DNA of 34,517 nucleotides from Candidatus Poribacteria bacterium (GCA_022827225.1 JAJDTJ010000032.1:1-34517), one strand, 5' to 3'; positions 7,291 to 15,929 are shown, counted from the first letter of the stretch. Numbers and translations are program-made. The notes: a model not told the origin generated them from the sequence alone.

Positions 7291-8466
7291 CTACGGAGAA
7301 CTGAATGATTTTGACCTATGCGCCGCTAAAAGTTCTGAAGTAAAGGTGTTGGCACGTTCCAATTTGTCTTGCTGAATCCAATTGAAGAGGCATTCAGCGG
7401 AACAGTCGTGATTTGCTAACCGAAAACAGCACCTCTGCGGTTGTGGATTTTCCTGTTCAACGGTGTCGATGAGCGTATCGAAAAAATCGGCACGTTTTTT
7501 TGAGGTCGGGAAAGCCTTCAGCACTTGCGGACGGAGCGTTCCGAGAAACTCAATAAATGAGCCGTAACCGTTGTTTTCAAATTGGCTCGTGAGTTTCTTA
7601 TGAAGGCGTTTCGCTTTGTCGATGTTGATACTGTTTCGGGGTGATACGCTAATTATCAGATTATTATCTATTATGAGATCCGGGGTGAAGTAGGTGCCAG
7701 CACTCGGTTCGTCGAGGGACTCCGAAATGAACCCGCTTTCACCTTTACGGACTGCATCCACCATGGATACATTATCCGCGACGACAAGGAAAGCGTCTTT
7801 GAGATGATGCGGTTTCAGTTTATCGGATGCTATGTGGACGGTAGTTGCGCCACATCGGTTTAATAGCGAGGTACGGCGTTCAATCTCTGGGGTCTTTTGT
7901 TCACATACGACAATACACGTGCGACCTTCCATCAGAAGATAGACCGGATAGGGGAGCCCTTGATTTTCAATCGGTACGGGTTCTCCTTCTTCGTATCCGA
8001 GTGTATATAGAGAAGATGTGTGCAGGACTTTTTCAAAGTGTTCACGGATGCGGCGGCTCATTGCGGGGCTTTTTCCGCTTGTAGAGATACTGAGCATCAG
8101 TTCACCGTCCGTTACGACAGAAGCAGCGGCGAAGGTGCATTGGGGGATAACGTCAACGACATTGACCAATCGGATATTGTTTTTTTCGTATGCTTCCGTG
8201 AAAACAGCGGTGTTAATGTCCGTGAAGTCGGTTGCGGCGCAGACGAGAAAATAGCCGGTTGTATCGCCTGCCTTAACTTGTCTTTTGTGCCAGCGAATCG
8301 TGCCGATATGTGCCAGGAACGCCACCAAGTCCGTTGCGTCTGGACTGATTACGGTAACATCGCCGCCACTGATGAGCATTGCGACGACTTTCCGTTCCGC
8401 AACGGTGCCACCCCCGATAACGAGACATTTCCGGTCTTGAAGGTTTATGTATGCTGGATAGAACAT
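7291..8466 (-). CDS. Double-length siroheme synthase-like protein (precorrin-2 dehydrogenase family)
   Basis: The 391-residue protein is much longer than typical Met8/SirC proteins (about 200-270). Residues 3-150 are a complete-looking precorrin-2 dehydrogenase/sirohydrochlorin ferrochelatase N-domain. It has YPAYINLQ, the NAD-binding VIGGGTVAERK (16-26), VNVVD with Asp105 at the expected catalytic position, and STSGKSPAMSRRIRE (128-142). Residues about 163-300 repeat the same order in degenerate form: YPVYLLMEGRTCIVV, FLVVADN, then LIISVSPRNS. Here the glycine-rich NAD loop has become VVCEQKTPEIERR. A helical tail (EFLGTLRPQVLK, then KKRADFFDTLID) resembles the normal family C-terminus. It probably acts after the CobA domain to make siroheme. 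No clear Shine-Dalgarno sequence precedes the ATG. Confidence 0.85.
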   Translation of the reverse strand: MFYPAYINLQDRKCLVIGGGTVAERKVVAMLISGGDVTVISPDATDLVAFLAHIGTIRWHKRQVKAGDTTGYFLVCAATDFTDINTAVFTEAYEKNNIRLVNVVDVIPQCTFAAASVVTDGELMLSISTSGKSPAMSRRIREHFEKVLHTSSLYTLGYEEGEPVPIENQGLPYPVYLLMEGRTCIVVCEQKTPEIERRTSLLNRCGATTVHIASDKLKPHHLKDAFLVVADNVSMVDAVRKGESGFISESLDEPSAGTYFTPDLIIDNNLIISVSPRNSINIDKAKRLHKKLTSQFENNGYGSFIEFLGTLRPQVLKAFPTSKKRADFFDTLIDTVEQENPQPQRCCFRLANHDCSAECLFNWIQQDKLERANTFTSELLAAHRSKSFSSP

Positions 8467-8478
8467 ATTATGGTTATC

Positions 8479-8520
8479 GGTTGTCAGTACGGTTTTCTGC
8501 GAAAACCTTTCGGTTAATAG
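8479..8520 (+). repeat. Interspersed hairpin repeat, copy 1
   Basis: Contains GGTTGTCAGTA followed by the hairpin GGTTTTCTGCGAAAACC (8491-8507, stem of 7, loop of 3) and then TTTCGG. Closely related units occur at 14031-14080 and, inverted, at 9741-9784. A shorter piece (CAGTCATCAGTTGTCAG) is at 7274-7290. The rest of this gap, to 8658, continues with CAGTTTTCAGTTA-type words in both orientations. Confidence 0.65.
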
Positions 8521-8658
8521 TTTTCAGTTACCAGTACGCAGTACACAAGTTAAAGAGGCATATTGTGGTCGGAATATGAAGGTAACAGCCACAAAGTATT
8601 AACTGAAAACTGTGTACTGTTAACTGTTAACCAGTTCCCTGATAACCGAAACTATTCC

Positions 8659-9639
8659 TTACGATTCTCGTGAGACGACGTAGTCTGCAAGTTGCTCGAG
8701 GGCAACGCGTGCGGGTATCTCTGGTAAGACTGTGAGTGCTGCTTTGGCGCGGTCAGCGTAGTTTTGTGCGACTTTTAGACAGTGTGCTTCGACACCATAC
8801 CGTTGGAATAGTGCCTCAACGAAGGCGATCGCCTCTGCCTCATCTGTATTCGGATTCAGGACTTTTTCGAGGGTCTGTTTTTCATTATCATTGCAGACGG
8901 ACCTGGCGTAGATGATCGGAAAAGTGAGTTTTCCCTCTCGGAGGTCTCCGAATGTGTTTTTGCCTAATTTGTCAGTGTCTTCTGTGAAATCGAGTACGTC
9001 ATCAACGATTTGGAAGGCGGTTCCGATTTGTTGTCCGTAGGTTGTGAGTGCTTCAAGCCTCTGTTTGTCTGTTGTTCCGAGGTGTGCGCCGAGGGTGCAG
9101 GAGGCGGCGATGAGTTTACCGGTTTTGAAGCTGATAATTTTCAGGTACTCGTCTTCGGAGATGTCAAAATCGCCGCTCTTGTATGCATGGATGACTTCAC
9201 CTTCGCACATCGCCTGCGTGGTATCTGCGAGGATCGCCATTGCTGGGTCATCTGCCCGGCGTGCTACGAGCATCGAGAGGACGCGCGCGTGGAGGTAATC
9301 ACCGACGAGGACGGCGACTTTATTACCCCACTTCGTCTGTAATGTCTCACGTCCACGGCGGATAGCGGCTTCATCAAGTACATCGTCGTGAACGAGTGAT
9401 GCGACGTGGATGAGTTCGACAACAGCGGCGAGCGTGTGTGCATCGCTGCCTTCGTAACCACAGACTTTGGCGGAAAGCACGACGAGGATCGGACGGAGTC
9501 GTTTGCCGCCGCCTTCTACGACATGTTGGACTGCCATATCGACAAAACTGTATTCACTCGCTGTCTGTTCGGTGAGTTTCGCCTCAACGGCAGTGAGATC
9601 ATCGGCAATCAATTCAACAATTTGCTTAAAGCTGGACAT
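8659..9639 (-). CDS. Long-chain polyprenyl diphosphate synthase
   Basis: A trans-prenyltransferase of 326 residues that condenses isopentenyl diphosphate onto allylic diphosphates, giving the quinone side chain. The first aspartate-rich motif is HDDVLDEAAIRRG (DDVLD at 85-89) and the second is IVDDVLDFTED (DDVLD at 213-217). GGGKRLRP (43-50) is the conserved substrate-binding stretch. Small residues (Ala80, Ser81) lie at about the fourth and fifth positions before the first motif, which usually goes with longer products (C35-C45), so an IspB/HepT-like role is more likely than FPP synthesis. Exact chain length cannot be read. No clear Shine-Dalgarno sequence precedes the ATG. It sits between hemL and the siroheme gene, matching a shared need for heme and quinone in respiration. 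Confidence 0.9.
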   Translation of the reverse strand: MSSFKQIVELIADDLTAVEAKLTEQTASEYSFVDMAVQHVVEGGGKRLRPILVVLSAKVCGYEGSDAHTLAAVVELIHVASLVHDDVLDEAAIRRGRETLQTKWGNKVAVLVGDYLHARVLSMLVARRADDPAMAILADTTQAMCEGEVIHAYKSGDFDISEDEYLKIISFKTGKLIAASCTLGAHLGTTDKQRLEALTTYGQQIGTAFQIVDDVLDFTEDTDKLGKNTFGDLREGKLTFPIIYARSVCNDNEKQTLEKVLNPNTDEAEAIAFVEALFQRYGVEAHCLKVAQNYADRAKAALTVLPEIPARVALEQLADYVVSRES

Positions 9640-9657
9640 AGTGTAATAGTTTTCAGA

Positions 9658-9685
9658 GTTATAAGTTATAAGTTATAAGTTAATC
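9658..9685. repeat. Tandem 7-bp repeat
   Basis: Three exact copies of GTTATAA (9658-9678) and a fourth degenerate one (GTTAATC), immediately upstream of the polyprenyl synthase start. A slippage-prone microsatellite is the simplest reading. Confidence 0.7.
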
Positions 9686-9740
9686 TCTTGTGGTGGTTAC
9701 TTTTGTTGTCCCTGCCACAGTGTGACTCTTTAACCTATAA

Positions 9741-9784
9741 CTGAAGATTTTTCGCGGAAAAACCGAACTGACGACTGACAACTG
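9741..9784 (-). repeat. Interspersed hairpin repeat, inverted copy
   Basis: Read on the minus strand it gives AGTTGTCAGTCGTCAGTTC followed by GGTTTTTCCGCGAAAAATC, the same order of words (GTTGTCAGT, CAGT, GGTTTT-loop-GAAAA) as at 14031-14080 on the plus strand. It begins directly beyond the hemL stop codon. Confidence 0.55.
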
Positions 9785-11071
9785 CTAAGAGAGATTCGCT
9801 AGTACCTGTGTTGCGGCTTGAACGGTTTTGTTGATGTCGTCCTCGGCGTGGACGAGTGAGACGAAACCTGCCTCAAACTGTGAGGGTGCGACATAGACCC
9901 CGCGCTCTGCAAGCCCCCAGAAGTATTTCCGGTAGCGTTCGATATCCGCTGTGCGTGCGCCGTCGGCATCGGTAACGGTTTCCGGTGTAAAATAGAGCAT
10001 CAGCATCGAACCGACGCGGCTATGCCAAGCGTCAATACCGTGTTTTTCGGTTGCGTCAGCGAGTCCGTCCGCGAGTGCTGCGGCACGACTTTCGAGTTGT
10101 TCATACACACCGGGTTCAGCGAGTTTTTTCAGTGTTGTTATGCCTGCAGTGACGGCTAAAGGGTTCCCGGACAGGGTTCCCGCCTGATAGACATCGCCTT
10201 CTGGGGCGACACACTGCATGATCTCCTGTTTTCCGCCATACGCGCCGACGGGCAGCCCGCCGCCGATAATTTTTCCGAGACAGGTCATGTCCGGTGTGAC
10301 GTTATAGCGGGTTTGTGCGCCGCCGTACGCGACCCGAAATCCGGTAATGACTTCGTCAAAGATGAGTACGATCCCGTGCTGTTCAGTAATCTCGCGGAGT
10401 TCGCTGAGGTATCCGTCGCGTGGTGGGACGATTCCCATATTTCCCATAATCGGTTCAAGAATAAGGCATGCGATTTCGTCGGGATTGGCTTCTACTGCTT
10501 CTCGGACAGCGTCGGGGTTATTGAAGGGGACAGTGAGCGTATTGTGTGCGAAGTCTTCAGGGACACCACCGCTATCGGAGAGTCCGAAAGTTGCGACCCC
10601 TGAACCGGCTTTCGCCAGCAGATAATCAACATGTCCGTGATAGCATCCATCAATTTTTAGGATTTTATCTCTGCCGGTATATCCGCGTGCGACGCGGATT
10701 GCGCTCATTGTCGCTTCGGTGCCGGAATTGACAAGGCGTACCCGTTCAATCGAAGGCACAGCGTTGACGATAATTTCGGCGAGTTCTGTTTCGAGTGTTG
10801 TCGGTGCGCCGAAGCTGGTGCCGTGTGCTGCGGCTGCACTGATAGCCTCTACAACGTTTGGGTGCGCGTGTCCTAAAACTAAGGGTCCCCAAGAGGCGAC
10901 GTAATCAATGTATTCGTTTCCATCAATATCGTATATTTTTGAACCTTCGCCGCGTGCGATGAAACGGGGATGTCCGCCGACCTTACTGAAATTTCGGACT
11001 GGACTGTTGACCCCGCCGGGGATAAGTTGTTGTGCTTTTTGCCATGCAGCCAAAGATTTGCGACTCTCCAA
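9785..11071 (-). CDS. hemL: Glutamate-1-semialdehyde 2,1-aminomutase
   Basis: PLP-dependent enzyme that converts glutamate-1-semialdehyde to 5-aminolevulinate, completing the C5 route begun by HemA. It shows [11 protein letters not shown] (18-28), [17 protein letters not shown] (114-130), [10 protein letters not shown] (141-150), FDEVITGFR (238-246) and [16 protein letters not shown], with Lys267 the expected PLP lysine. The start is a TTG at 11071, preceded by AGGAGG at 7 bases. This gives 428 residues, the family size. An in-frame ATG at 11098 lies inside the end of hemB, upstream of that ribosome binding site, and is rejected. The binding site follows the hemB stop almost directly, so the two genes are co-transcribed. 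Confidence 0.95.
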   Translation of the reverse strand: MESRKSLAAWQKAQQLIPGGVNSPVRNFSKVGGHPRFIARGEGSKIYDIDGNEYIDYVASWGPLVLGHAHPNVVEAISAAAAHGTSFGAPTTLETELAEIIVNAVPSIERVRLVNSGTEATMSAIRVARGYTGRDKILKIDGCYHGHVDYLLAKAGSGVATFGLSDSGGVPEDFAHNTLTVPFNNPDAVREAVEANPDEIACLILEPIMGNMGIVPPRDGYLSELREITEQHGIVLIFDEVITGFRVAYGGAQTRYNVTPDMTCLGKIIGGGLPVGAYGGKQEIMQCVAPEGDVYQAGTLSGNPLAVTAGITTLKKLAEPGVYEQLESRAAALADGLADATEKHGIDAWHSRVGSMLMLYFTPETVTDADGARTADIERYRKYFWGLAERGVYVAPSQFEAGFVSLVHAEDDINKTVQAATQVLANLS

Positions 11072-11078
11072 ACCATTT

Positions 11079-11084
11079 CCTCCT
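11079..11084 (-). promoter_or_regulatory. Ribosome binding site that decides the hemL start
   Basis: AGGAGG on the minus strand lies 7 bases before the TTG at 11071 and downstream of the rejected ATG at 11098. It sits within 10 bases after the hemB stop codon. Confidence 0.75.
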
Positions 11085-11088
11085 TTTT

Positions 11089-12060
11089 TTATAGCCATTC
11101 GACAACGGACTTTGCGAAATAGGTTAAAATCATATCTGCGCCTGCGCGCTTGATGCTGGTTAATGCTTCCAATGCGACCCGTTCCTCATCAATCCAGCCG
11201 TTTTGTGCGGCTGCTTTAATCATGGCGTATTCACCACTGACGTTATAGGCGGCGACAGGCACCTGAAATTCCGTCTTGACGCGATGGATGACATCGAGGT
11301 AGGCGAGTGCGGGTTTCACCATGAGGATGTCCGCGCCCTCTTGGATGTCCAATGCGACCTCTCGTAACGCCTCCTCAGCGTTGGCTGGGTCCATCTGATA
11401 GGAGCGGCGGTCGCCGAACTGTGGTGCGGACTCCGCGGCTTCGCGAAAGGGTCCGTAAAAGGCGGAGGCGTATTTGGCGGCGTACGCCAGGATCGGTATA
11501 TTTTCGTAGCCGTTTTCGTCCAATGCATCGCGAATTGCGCCGACGCGCCCGTCCATCATATCTGAGGGTGCGATGACATCGGCACCGGCGCGTGCGTGTG
11601 AGAGACTCTCTTTAACGAGCAATTCCAGTGTCGGATCGTTTTGGACTTCGTTGGCTTCGATTACGCCGCAGTGTCCGTGGTTGGTGTATTCGCAGAGACA
11701 AACGTCTGTAATTACGAGCAGGTCGGGCACGGTATCTTTGATTGCGCGAACCGCTTGTTGAATGATCCCGTCCTCAGCATAAGCCTCGGTGCCGAGTGGG
11801 TCTTTCGATGCCGGGATACCGAACAAGATTGTCCCTGGAATGCCGAGTGTGGCGAGTTCCTTCGCAGCGGCAACAAGCCTGTCAACTGCGTACTGATAGC
11901 AGTCCGGCATTGCTGAGATTTCGATCGCGGTATCGTTTCCGTGAACGACGAACATCGGGTAGATGAGGTCATTGACAGAGAGTGCGGTTTCACGGACCAG
12001 TCGTCGTAGATTTTCGTTTGCGCGCAATCGCCTTGGACGGTAGATTGGAAAGGTGCTCAT
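11089..12060 (-). CDS. hemB: Delta-aminolevulinic acid dehydratase (porphobilinogen synthase)
   Basis: Condenses two 5-aminolevulinate molecules to porphobilinogen. The 323-residue length is normal. Schiff-base lysines are seen in [13 protein letters not shown] (Lys196) and [12 protein letters not shown] (Lys249). The metal site reads [14 protein letters not shown] with Cys121, Cys123 and Cys131, which marks the zinc-dependent class rather than the Asp-rich magnesium class. [14 protein letters not shown] (164-177) is the conserved family stretch. The ATG overlaps the stop of the upstream secreted-protein gene by 4 bases (ATGA), and hemL follows directly, so hemB is translationally coupled on the upstream side and co-transcribed with hemL. 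Confidence 0.96.
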   Translation of the reverse strand: MSTFPIYRPRRLRANENLRRLVRETALSVNDLIYPMFVVHGNDTAIEISAMPDCYQYAVDRLVAAAKELATLGIPGTILFGIPASKDPLGTEAYAEDGIIQQAVRAIKDTVPDLLVITDVCLCEYTNHGHCGVIEANEVQNDPTLELLVKESLSHARAGADVIAPSDMMDGRVGAIRDALDENGYENIPILAYAAKYASAFYGPFREAAESAPQFGDRRSYQMDPANAEEALREVALDIQEGADILMVKPALAYLDVIHRVKTEFQVPVAAYNVSGEYAMIKAAAQNGWIDEERVALEALTSIKRAGADMILTYFAKSVVEWL

Positions 12061-12986
12061 TCGACCTCCGAAGGCGAACCTTTGATTTCGTAGTTCGTGA
12101 GTTCCAAAGTTCTCTCTCCGTCGGGTGGCAATCCGAATTCCGCTCTTGCTTCATCAGCCTCGGGATGTTCGTGCTTGAATTTGACGATCCCGACGTTTGG
12201 TGCTAACCAGAGGGTTGTTATGGAGGTGCCTTCTTTTTCTTCGGGGGCTTCCTGTGGTGCCCCGGGCACGGAGATCGCCATTTCCGTTGTTTCATTCGTC
12301 TGGTATTCGATGATGAGGCAGTCTTCAAACGTTCCAGCAGGCGTATCAACGGTCTCAGTTCCGGTCACTTTCCCGATCTCTACGATGGAGCTGTAGGTTG
12401 TAATGGTTGGTGAGCCACCGCCGGGTATTTCTACCGGTGCACCTTGAATGTTGATTGTGAGTGTCAACGTCGCATTTAGTTCAAGTGCTGTCCATTCTTC
12501 ATTGAAGGTAGCCGGTGTCGGTAGCAGATAGAAGTAGTCTTGTGCCTCTGCTTCGACATCGTAGGTGATATCAATGGAGATGGGTGCTCCTTCAGGAATC
12601 TCCGCCATCATCTGTTCACGCATGAATGGCAGAACTTCATCCATATCTTCTATCGTGTGTGCTTTAAGTGCATTTTCAATTTCGGTGCCGACAAAGAACG
12701 CCACCCAATCGTCCCCGACCTGATAATAGTAAGGTTGAACGTAATGCTCAAAGTCCGCCCAGTTTTCTAAAGCAGGCTCGTAGCTGAATGCGCGATAGGT
12801 TTCGCCGTCAATCGTTTCAGGTTCTATGGCGTAGCGTGTTAATTCGTTGCCGTCCTGGTCTTCATAGGTCCAGTAGCTGCCAGCGGTATCAGGGAAATAG
12901 TAGTTTGCCCACTCGTTTCCTATAGACACCGTGCTGAAGCTCAAAACGAGTACCAGAATGAGAACGGTTCGGATTCTTTTCAACAT
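12057..12986 (-). CDS. Secreted protein of unknown function, paralog A
   Basis: A 309-residue protein with a signal peptide ([23 protein letters not shown], probable cleavage before NEWANYYF). AAGGGA precedes the ATG by 8 bases. Recognisable landmarks are [18 protein letters not shown] near the N-terminus, [14 protein letters not shown] in the middle and [15 protein letters not shown] near the end. The GTFEDC and LAPNVGIVK pattern recalls secreted beta-rich proteins of the DUF3108 type, but I cannot assign a family. It is a tandem duplicate of the gene at 13055-13948. Its stop overlaps the hemB start by 4 bases, so it belongs to the heme operon although nothing in its sequence shows a heme function. 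Confidence 0.85.
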   Translation of the reverse strand: MLKRIRTVLILVLVLSFSTVSIGNEWANYYFPDTAGSYWTYEDQDGNELTRYAIEPETIDGETYRAFSYEPALENWADFEHYVQPYYYQVGDDWVAFFVGTEIENALKAHTIEDMDEVLPFMREQMMAEIPEGAPISIDITYDVEAEAQDYFYLLPTPATFNEEWTALELNATLTLTINIQGAPVEIPGGGSPTITTYSSIVEIGKVTGTETVDTPAGTFEDCLIIEYQTNETTEMAISVPGAPQEAPEEKEGTSITTLWLAPNVGIVKFKHEHPEADEARAEFGLPPDGERTLELTNYEIKGSPSEVE

Positions 12987-13054
12987 GGTATATCCCTTTT
13001 ACGGCTCTCGGTGCGACTTGAAAATCGCCGAAAGCGGCTGTTCACAGGACGGAA

Positions 13055-13948
13055 TCAGTTGTTTTCACTGCTTCCCGACTCAGTGGTTGTGATTTCGTGG
13101 TTTGTTAATTCGAGGGTTTTACCGACACCGCTATTTTCAGATTCTTGTTCCATTTTAACGAGTCCGACATTAGGAGCCAGCCATAGGGTTGTTGTTGATC
13201 CGCTATAAGCGTCTGCGAACATGCTCTTTGCATCGGGTATCTCTGGGTCCGTCTCTATCGTTGCGGCTGTGCTATAGGTAATTACGAGACAATCTTCAAA
13301 AGTTCCGGCATCGGTATCGACGGCTTCTGTGCCGGTGATAACTCCGGTTTCGGTGAGGGTTAGTGACATTGTAATTGCCTGTGTTGTCGGCGGGAAGCCT
13401 TCCATTGTCATCTCCATCTGTAAATTAATCTGCATATCAATACGGAGTGCTTCCCATTCTTCATTGAAAGTTGCGTTGTTTGGCAGAAAATAGAAATAGT
13501 CTTGCGCTTGGATGTCGAGGTCATAAGTTACATCAAGCTCAATACGCGTACCTTCAGGGAGCTGATTATTTATCTGTTCCTTCATCATTGAGACGACTTC
13601 TTGCCACTGCCGTTCTGTGACCGTCCGTGTCGCATTTTCGATATCTTCACCGACGAGGAACGCGGTCCAGTCGTCACTGACTAGGTAAAAATAAGGGTGG
13701 GTATGATAATCATAGTCTGCCCAGTCCTCTAAAGCAGGCTCATAGCTGAAAGCGCGATGCATCTCGCCATCAACATCCTGTGGTTCTATTGCATAGCGCG
13801 TTAGTTCATCACCGTCTTGGTTTTCGTAGGTCCAGTAGCTGCCGAGAGTATCAGGGAAGTAATAGTTTGCCCACTCGTTGCCCATCAGCGTTGCACTGAA
13901 ACCGAAGATTAATAAAAGAATGCAGATAGACCGAAATCTTTTTAACAT
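13055..13948 (-). CDS. Secreted protein of unknown function, paralog B
   Basis: A 297-residue protein with a signal peptide (MLKRFRSICILLLIFGF, then cleavage near NEWANYYF). The start is the ATG at 13948, with GAGGA 7 bases upstream. A frame extending to 14008 adds a hydrophilic stretch before the signal peptide and is rejected. It shares YYFPDTLGSYWTYENQDG, the [10 protein letters not shown] region, [12 protein letters not shown] and [11 protein letters not shown] with paralog A, 68 bases downstream, so the pair arose by tandem duplication. Paralog A has a Pro/Glu-rich insert before LWLAPNVG that B lacks. B is the first gene of the heme operon, behind a probable promoter at 13987-14015. Confidence 0.83.
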   Translation of the reverse strand: MLKRFRSICILLLIFGFSATLMGNEWANYYFPDTLGSYWTYENQDGDELTRYAIEPQDVDGEMHRAFSYEPALEDWADYDYHTHPYFYLVSDDWTAFLVGEDIENATRTVTERQWQEVVSMMKEQINNQLPEGTRIELDVTYDLDIQAQDYFYFLPNNATFNEEWEALRIDMQINLQMEMTMEGFPPTTQAITMSLTLTETGVITGTEAVDTDAGTFEDCLVITYSTAATIETDPEIPDAKSMFADAYSGSTTTLWLAPNVGLVKMEQESENSGVGKTLELTNHEITTTESGSSENN

Positions 13949-13986
13949 GAGAAATTCCTCTTGTGCTTTGCGTCTTCTCCAATTAA

Positions 13987-14015
13987 AGTATACAGAATCT
14001 CGGCGCAAACGGCAA
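13987..14015 (-). promoter_or_regulatory. Probable promoter of the secreted-protein/heme operon
   Basis: On the minus strand, TTGCCG (14015 to 14010), a 17-base spacer and TATACT (13992 to 13987). The -10 is strong and the -35 moderate (4 of 6). The leader to the ATG at 13948 would be about 32 bases. Confidence 0.5.
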
Positions 14016-14030
14016 GGAAAATGTGTTAAT

Positions 14031-14080
14031 AGTTGTCAGTCCGCAGTACGGTTTTCTGCGAAAACTTTTCAGTTTTCAGT
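14031..14080 (+). repeat. Interspersed hairpin repeat, copy 2
   Basis: AGTTGTCAGTCCGCAGTAC, then GGTTTTCTGCGAAAACT (14050-14066), then TTTCAGTTTTCAG. The core is identical to copy 1 at 8479-8520 for about 20 bases (CAGTACGGTTTTCTGCGAAA). Confidence 0.65.
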
Positions 14081-14135
14081 ACTCAGAAGAATGGCTGTCA
14101 GCGGTTAGTTGAAGCGTGGTTGCAAACCCTCTGAG

Positions 14136-14168
14136 AAATCCGCAGAAATCCGCAGAAATCCACAGAAA
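14136..14168. repeat. Tandem 10-bp repeat
   Basis: Three units of AAATCCGCAG (the third AAATCCACAG) followed by a partial AAA. It lies between the Gfo/Idh gene and the secreted paralog. The remaining bases of the 13949-14203 gap show only the promoter and the hairpin repeat already listed. Confidence 0.75.
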
Positions 14169-14203
14169 CACCCTATCAAATACCCTGCAAATAGGAAACG
14201 AAA

Positions 14204-15289
14204 TTACCGTTTTTCGTATTCAAAGGGAAAGGTAACAGGCGCGCCGTTGTTTGACCATGAACGTGACATTGCGACATCAATCTCTCGATCTTTGCGACCG
14301 TTGTAGGCACCATATTCGGGTTCTGTATCGTTGCGAACGGCGCTGACAAGGCTCATAAGTTCCGAGGCGACGGTGATTTCTCCATCACTGAGCGGATAGT
14401 ATTGCAACGGGTTTTCCCATACCACTTCGGGCGTTGTGTCAGCGACGAGTGCGGCTAAGGTGTTGTAGCCGTCAACGTTATTGGTTCTGCGTGAGATGGT
14501 AATTGCGCGCTGTTCGTCGGCGGTATCGTTCAAGATGACAGCGTCATTTCGGAAGCACATCCCGCGCTCGGCGTAGAATTTTGAGCCGTTAAAGCCTCGG
14601 AGCGGCGAACCGTAGGAGAGACCGCTGAAATTGAAGATGCCGACGGCACCATCAGCGAACTCAATCACGGCGTGTTGCCAATCTTCGGTGTTGCGCGTGG
14701 GTTGCCCTTTCCGCCAGACGTGCTCCTGCACGTTATATCCCTTTCGGAAGCCATAAACCTGTGTAGGTTCGTTGTCAAAACCGACGTAACTACGGATAAG
14801 CCCGATGCCGTGATAGCCGTGTCCACGAAAATCGTTATAGGCGACGTTGACCTTACCGAAGACACCTGCGAGGATCATCTCCCGTTTGATACGTTCTGTG
14901 GGTACCCGATAGTAGTTTTCGTTGACCTCAAGTTTGACACCATTCTCCTGTGCGGAGGCAATCATTTTGTCTGCCCACCCGAGATCGGTATCGATTGGGG
15001 TCTCTGTACAGTAACTGACACCGCGCTCGGAGCAGAGGAGTCCGGGGATGTGGTTGTTGCTCGGTGTAATCACGATGGCGCATATGTCGGGTTTCACTGT
15101 ATCCAACATCTGCTCGGTGTTCGTATAGGCGGGGACGTTATACTTCTCTCCCTGTTCTTTAACGCTCTCTTCGCGTGGGTCGCAGACGGCGACCAACGCA
15201 AGGTCTTTCGTCAGTTTTGAGATAAGGGGAAGGTAGGTCCCGGAACCACGTCTCCCCGTACCGATGTGTGCGATTCTGAGTCTATCCAT
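14204..15289 (-). CDS. Gfo/Idh/MocA family NAD(P)-dependent oxidoreductase
   Basis: A 361-residue protein with an N-terminal Rossmann domain: RIAHIGTGRRGSGTYLPL (5-22) and the second-strand acidic residue in VAVCDPREE. The usual EKP motif that supplies the catalytic lysine reads ETP here (residues 96-98, ETPID), so Lys is replaced by Thr. Family members oxidise or reduce sugars, inositols and related compounds; the substrate cannot be read, and without the lysine the chemistry may differ. GGAGG lies 6 bases before the ATG. The downstream lipoprotein-side neighbour at 15317-15811 is on the same strand, 27 bases upstream, so the two may be co-transcribed. Confidence 0.85.
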   Translation of the reverse strand: MDRLRIAHIGTGRRGSGTYLPLISKLTKDLALVAVCDPREESVKEQGEKYNVPAYTNTEQMLDTVKPDICAIVITPSNNHIPGLLCSERGVSYCTETPIDTDLGWADKMIASAQENGVKLEVNENYYRVPTERIKREMILAGVFGKVNVAYNDFRGHGYHGIGLIRSYVGFDNEPTQVYGFRKGYNVQEHVWRKGQPTRNTEDWQHAVIEFADGAVGIFNFSGLSYGSPLRGFNGSKFYAERGMCFRNDAVILNDTADEQRAITISRRTNNVDGYNTLAALVADTTPEVVWENPLQYYPLSDGEITVASELMSLVSAVRNDTEPEYGAYNGRKDREIDVAMSRSWSNNGAPVTFPFEYEKR

Positions 15290-15316
15290 GACTTTCCTCC
15301 ATCTCGGTGGGTGTGT

Positions 15317-15811
15317 CTATTCTACCCAGAAGACATAACTCCGTTCAAAGAGGTCGCCATCTAAGTAAACTTCGACAAACCACTCACCTGTAATGTTTGG
15401 GTCTGGTAGGTCAACGTAAAACCACGTAATTTTGTTGCCAGTTGTTGATGTAAGATTCTTTTTTTCTTTCCAGAACGGCGGATCGTCAACATCGTCTTCT
15501 GGTGAGTACCATGAGACTTCAATTGTGTGTTCTTCAGTGATATTTGCCCATAGGAGCCACAAGAATACTTGGTCGTTGAATTCGGCGGAGAAAGTGTTTG
15601 TGATGCCGTCGGGTCTGTCGTCAAAGACGCTGATTGCTAAGGCGGAATCAAGGATCATCGGTTCACCGCGTCCAACGTCCGTGAAACCGCTTCCGCCGGA
15701 AGGATCCTCACTGCAACCGCTCAACGCAAACGTCAACGAGAGTAGGGCAATGCCGAGCATGGGATATGGATTTGTGAGCAGTGTCTTGATGTGTGTTTGG
15801 AATTTGTGCAT
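15317..15811 (-). CDS. Small lipoprotein, possible beta-sandwich
   Basis: A 164-residue protein. The signal peptide ends in FALSGCSEDPS, a standard LSGC lipobox with the lipidated Cys at about residue 33. The mature part has an Asp/Gly-rich start and then short beta-type stretches (FNDQVFLWLLWANI, GEWFVEVYLDG). This looks like a small beta-sandwich, but no family is recognised. AAGGCGG precedes the ATG. A good promoter lies at 15892-15920 and a REP-like palindrome falls in the leader between promoter and start. It is followed, 27 bases on, by the Gfo/Idh gene. Confidence 0.78.
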   Translation of the reverse strand: MHKFQTHIKTLLTNPYPMLGIALLSLTFALSGCSEDPSGGSGFTDVGRGEPMILDSALAISVFDDRPDGITNTFSAEFNDQVFLWLLWANITEEHTIEVSWYSPEDDVDDPPFWKEKKNLTSTTGNKITWFYVDLPDPNITGEWFVEVYLDGDLFERSYVFWVE

Positions 15812-15859
15812 GTGTCCGCCTTCTATTTTATTGTATGTTATTAATTGTGAGCGAAGATC

Positions 15860-15882
15860 GCGAGCGCAGCTCGCTCCTACCG
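15860..15882 (-). repeat. REP-like palindrome 1
   Basis: GCGAGC (15860-15865), loop GCA and GCTCGC (15869-15874) form a perfect 6-bp stem, followed by TCCTACCG. On the minus strand it reads CGGTAGGAGCGAGC and onward, close to the GTAGGAGCGAGC...GCTCGCGA type of REP sequence known from Pseudomonas. Confidence 0.6.
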
Positions 15883-15891
15883 GTTTTTATT

Positions 15892-15920
15892 ATTCTATCA
15901 AGCGACGGATTTTTTGTCAA
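15892..15920 (-). promoter_or_regulatory. Sigma70 promoter for the lipoprotein gene
   Basis: On the minus strand, TTGACA (15920 to 15915), a 17-base spacer and TAGAAT (15897 to 15892) match the consensus at 11 of 12 positions. Transcription would start near 15885, giving a leader of about 75 bases that includes REP-like palindrome 1. Confidence 0.7.
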
Positions 15921-15929
15921 TAGATATGC

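Noticed and set aside
11072..11098. Upstream in-frame ATG for hemL inside the hemB end
   Set aside because: The AGGAGG site lies downstream of this ATG and at the right distance from the TTG at 11071; the extra nine residues are also not part of the family.
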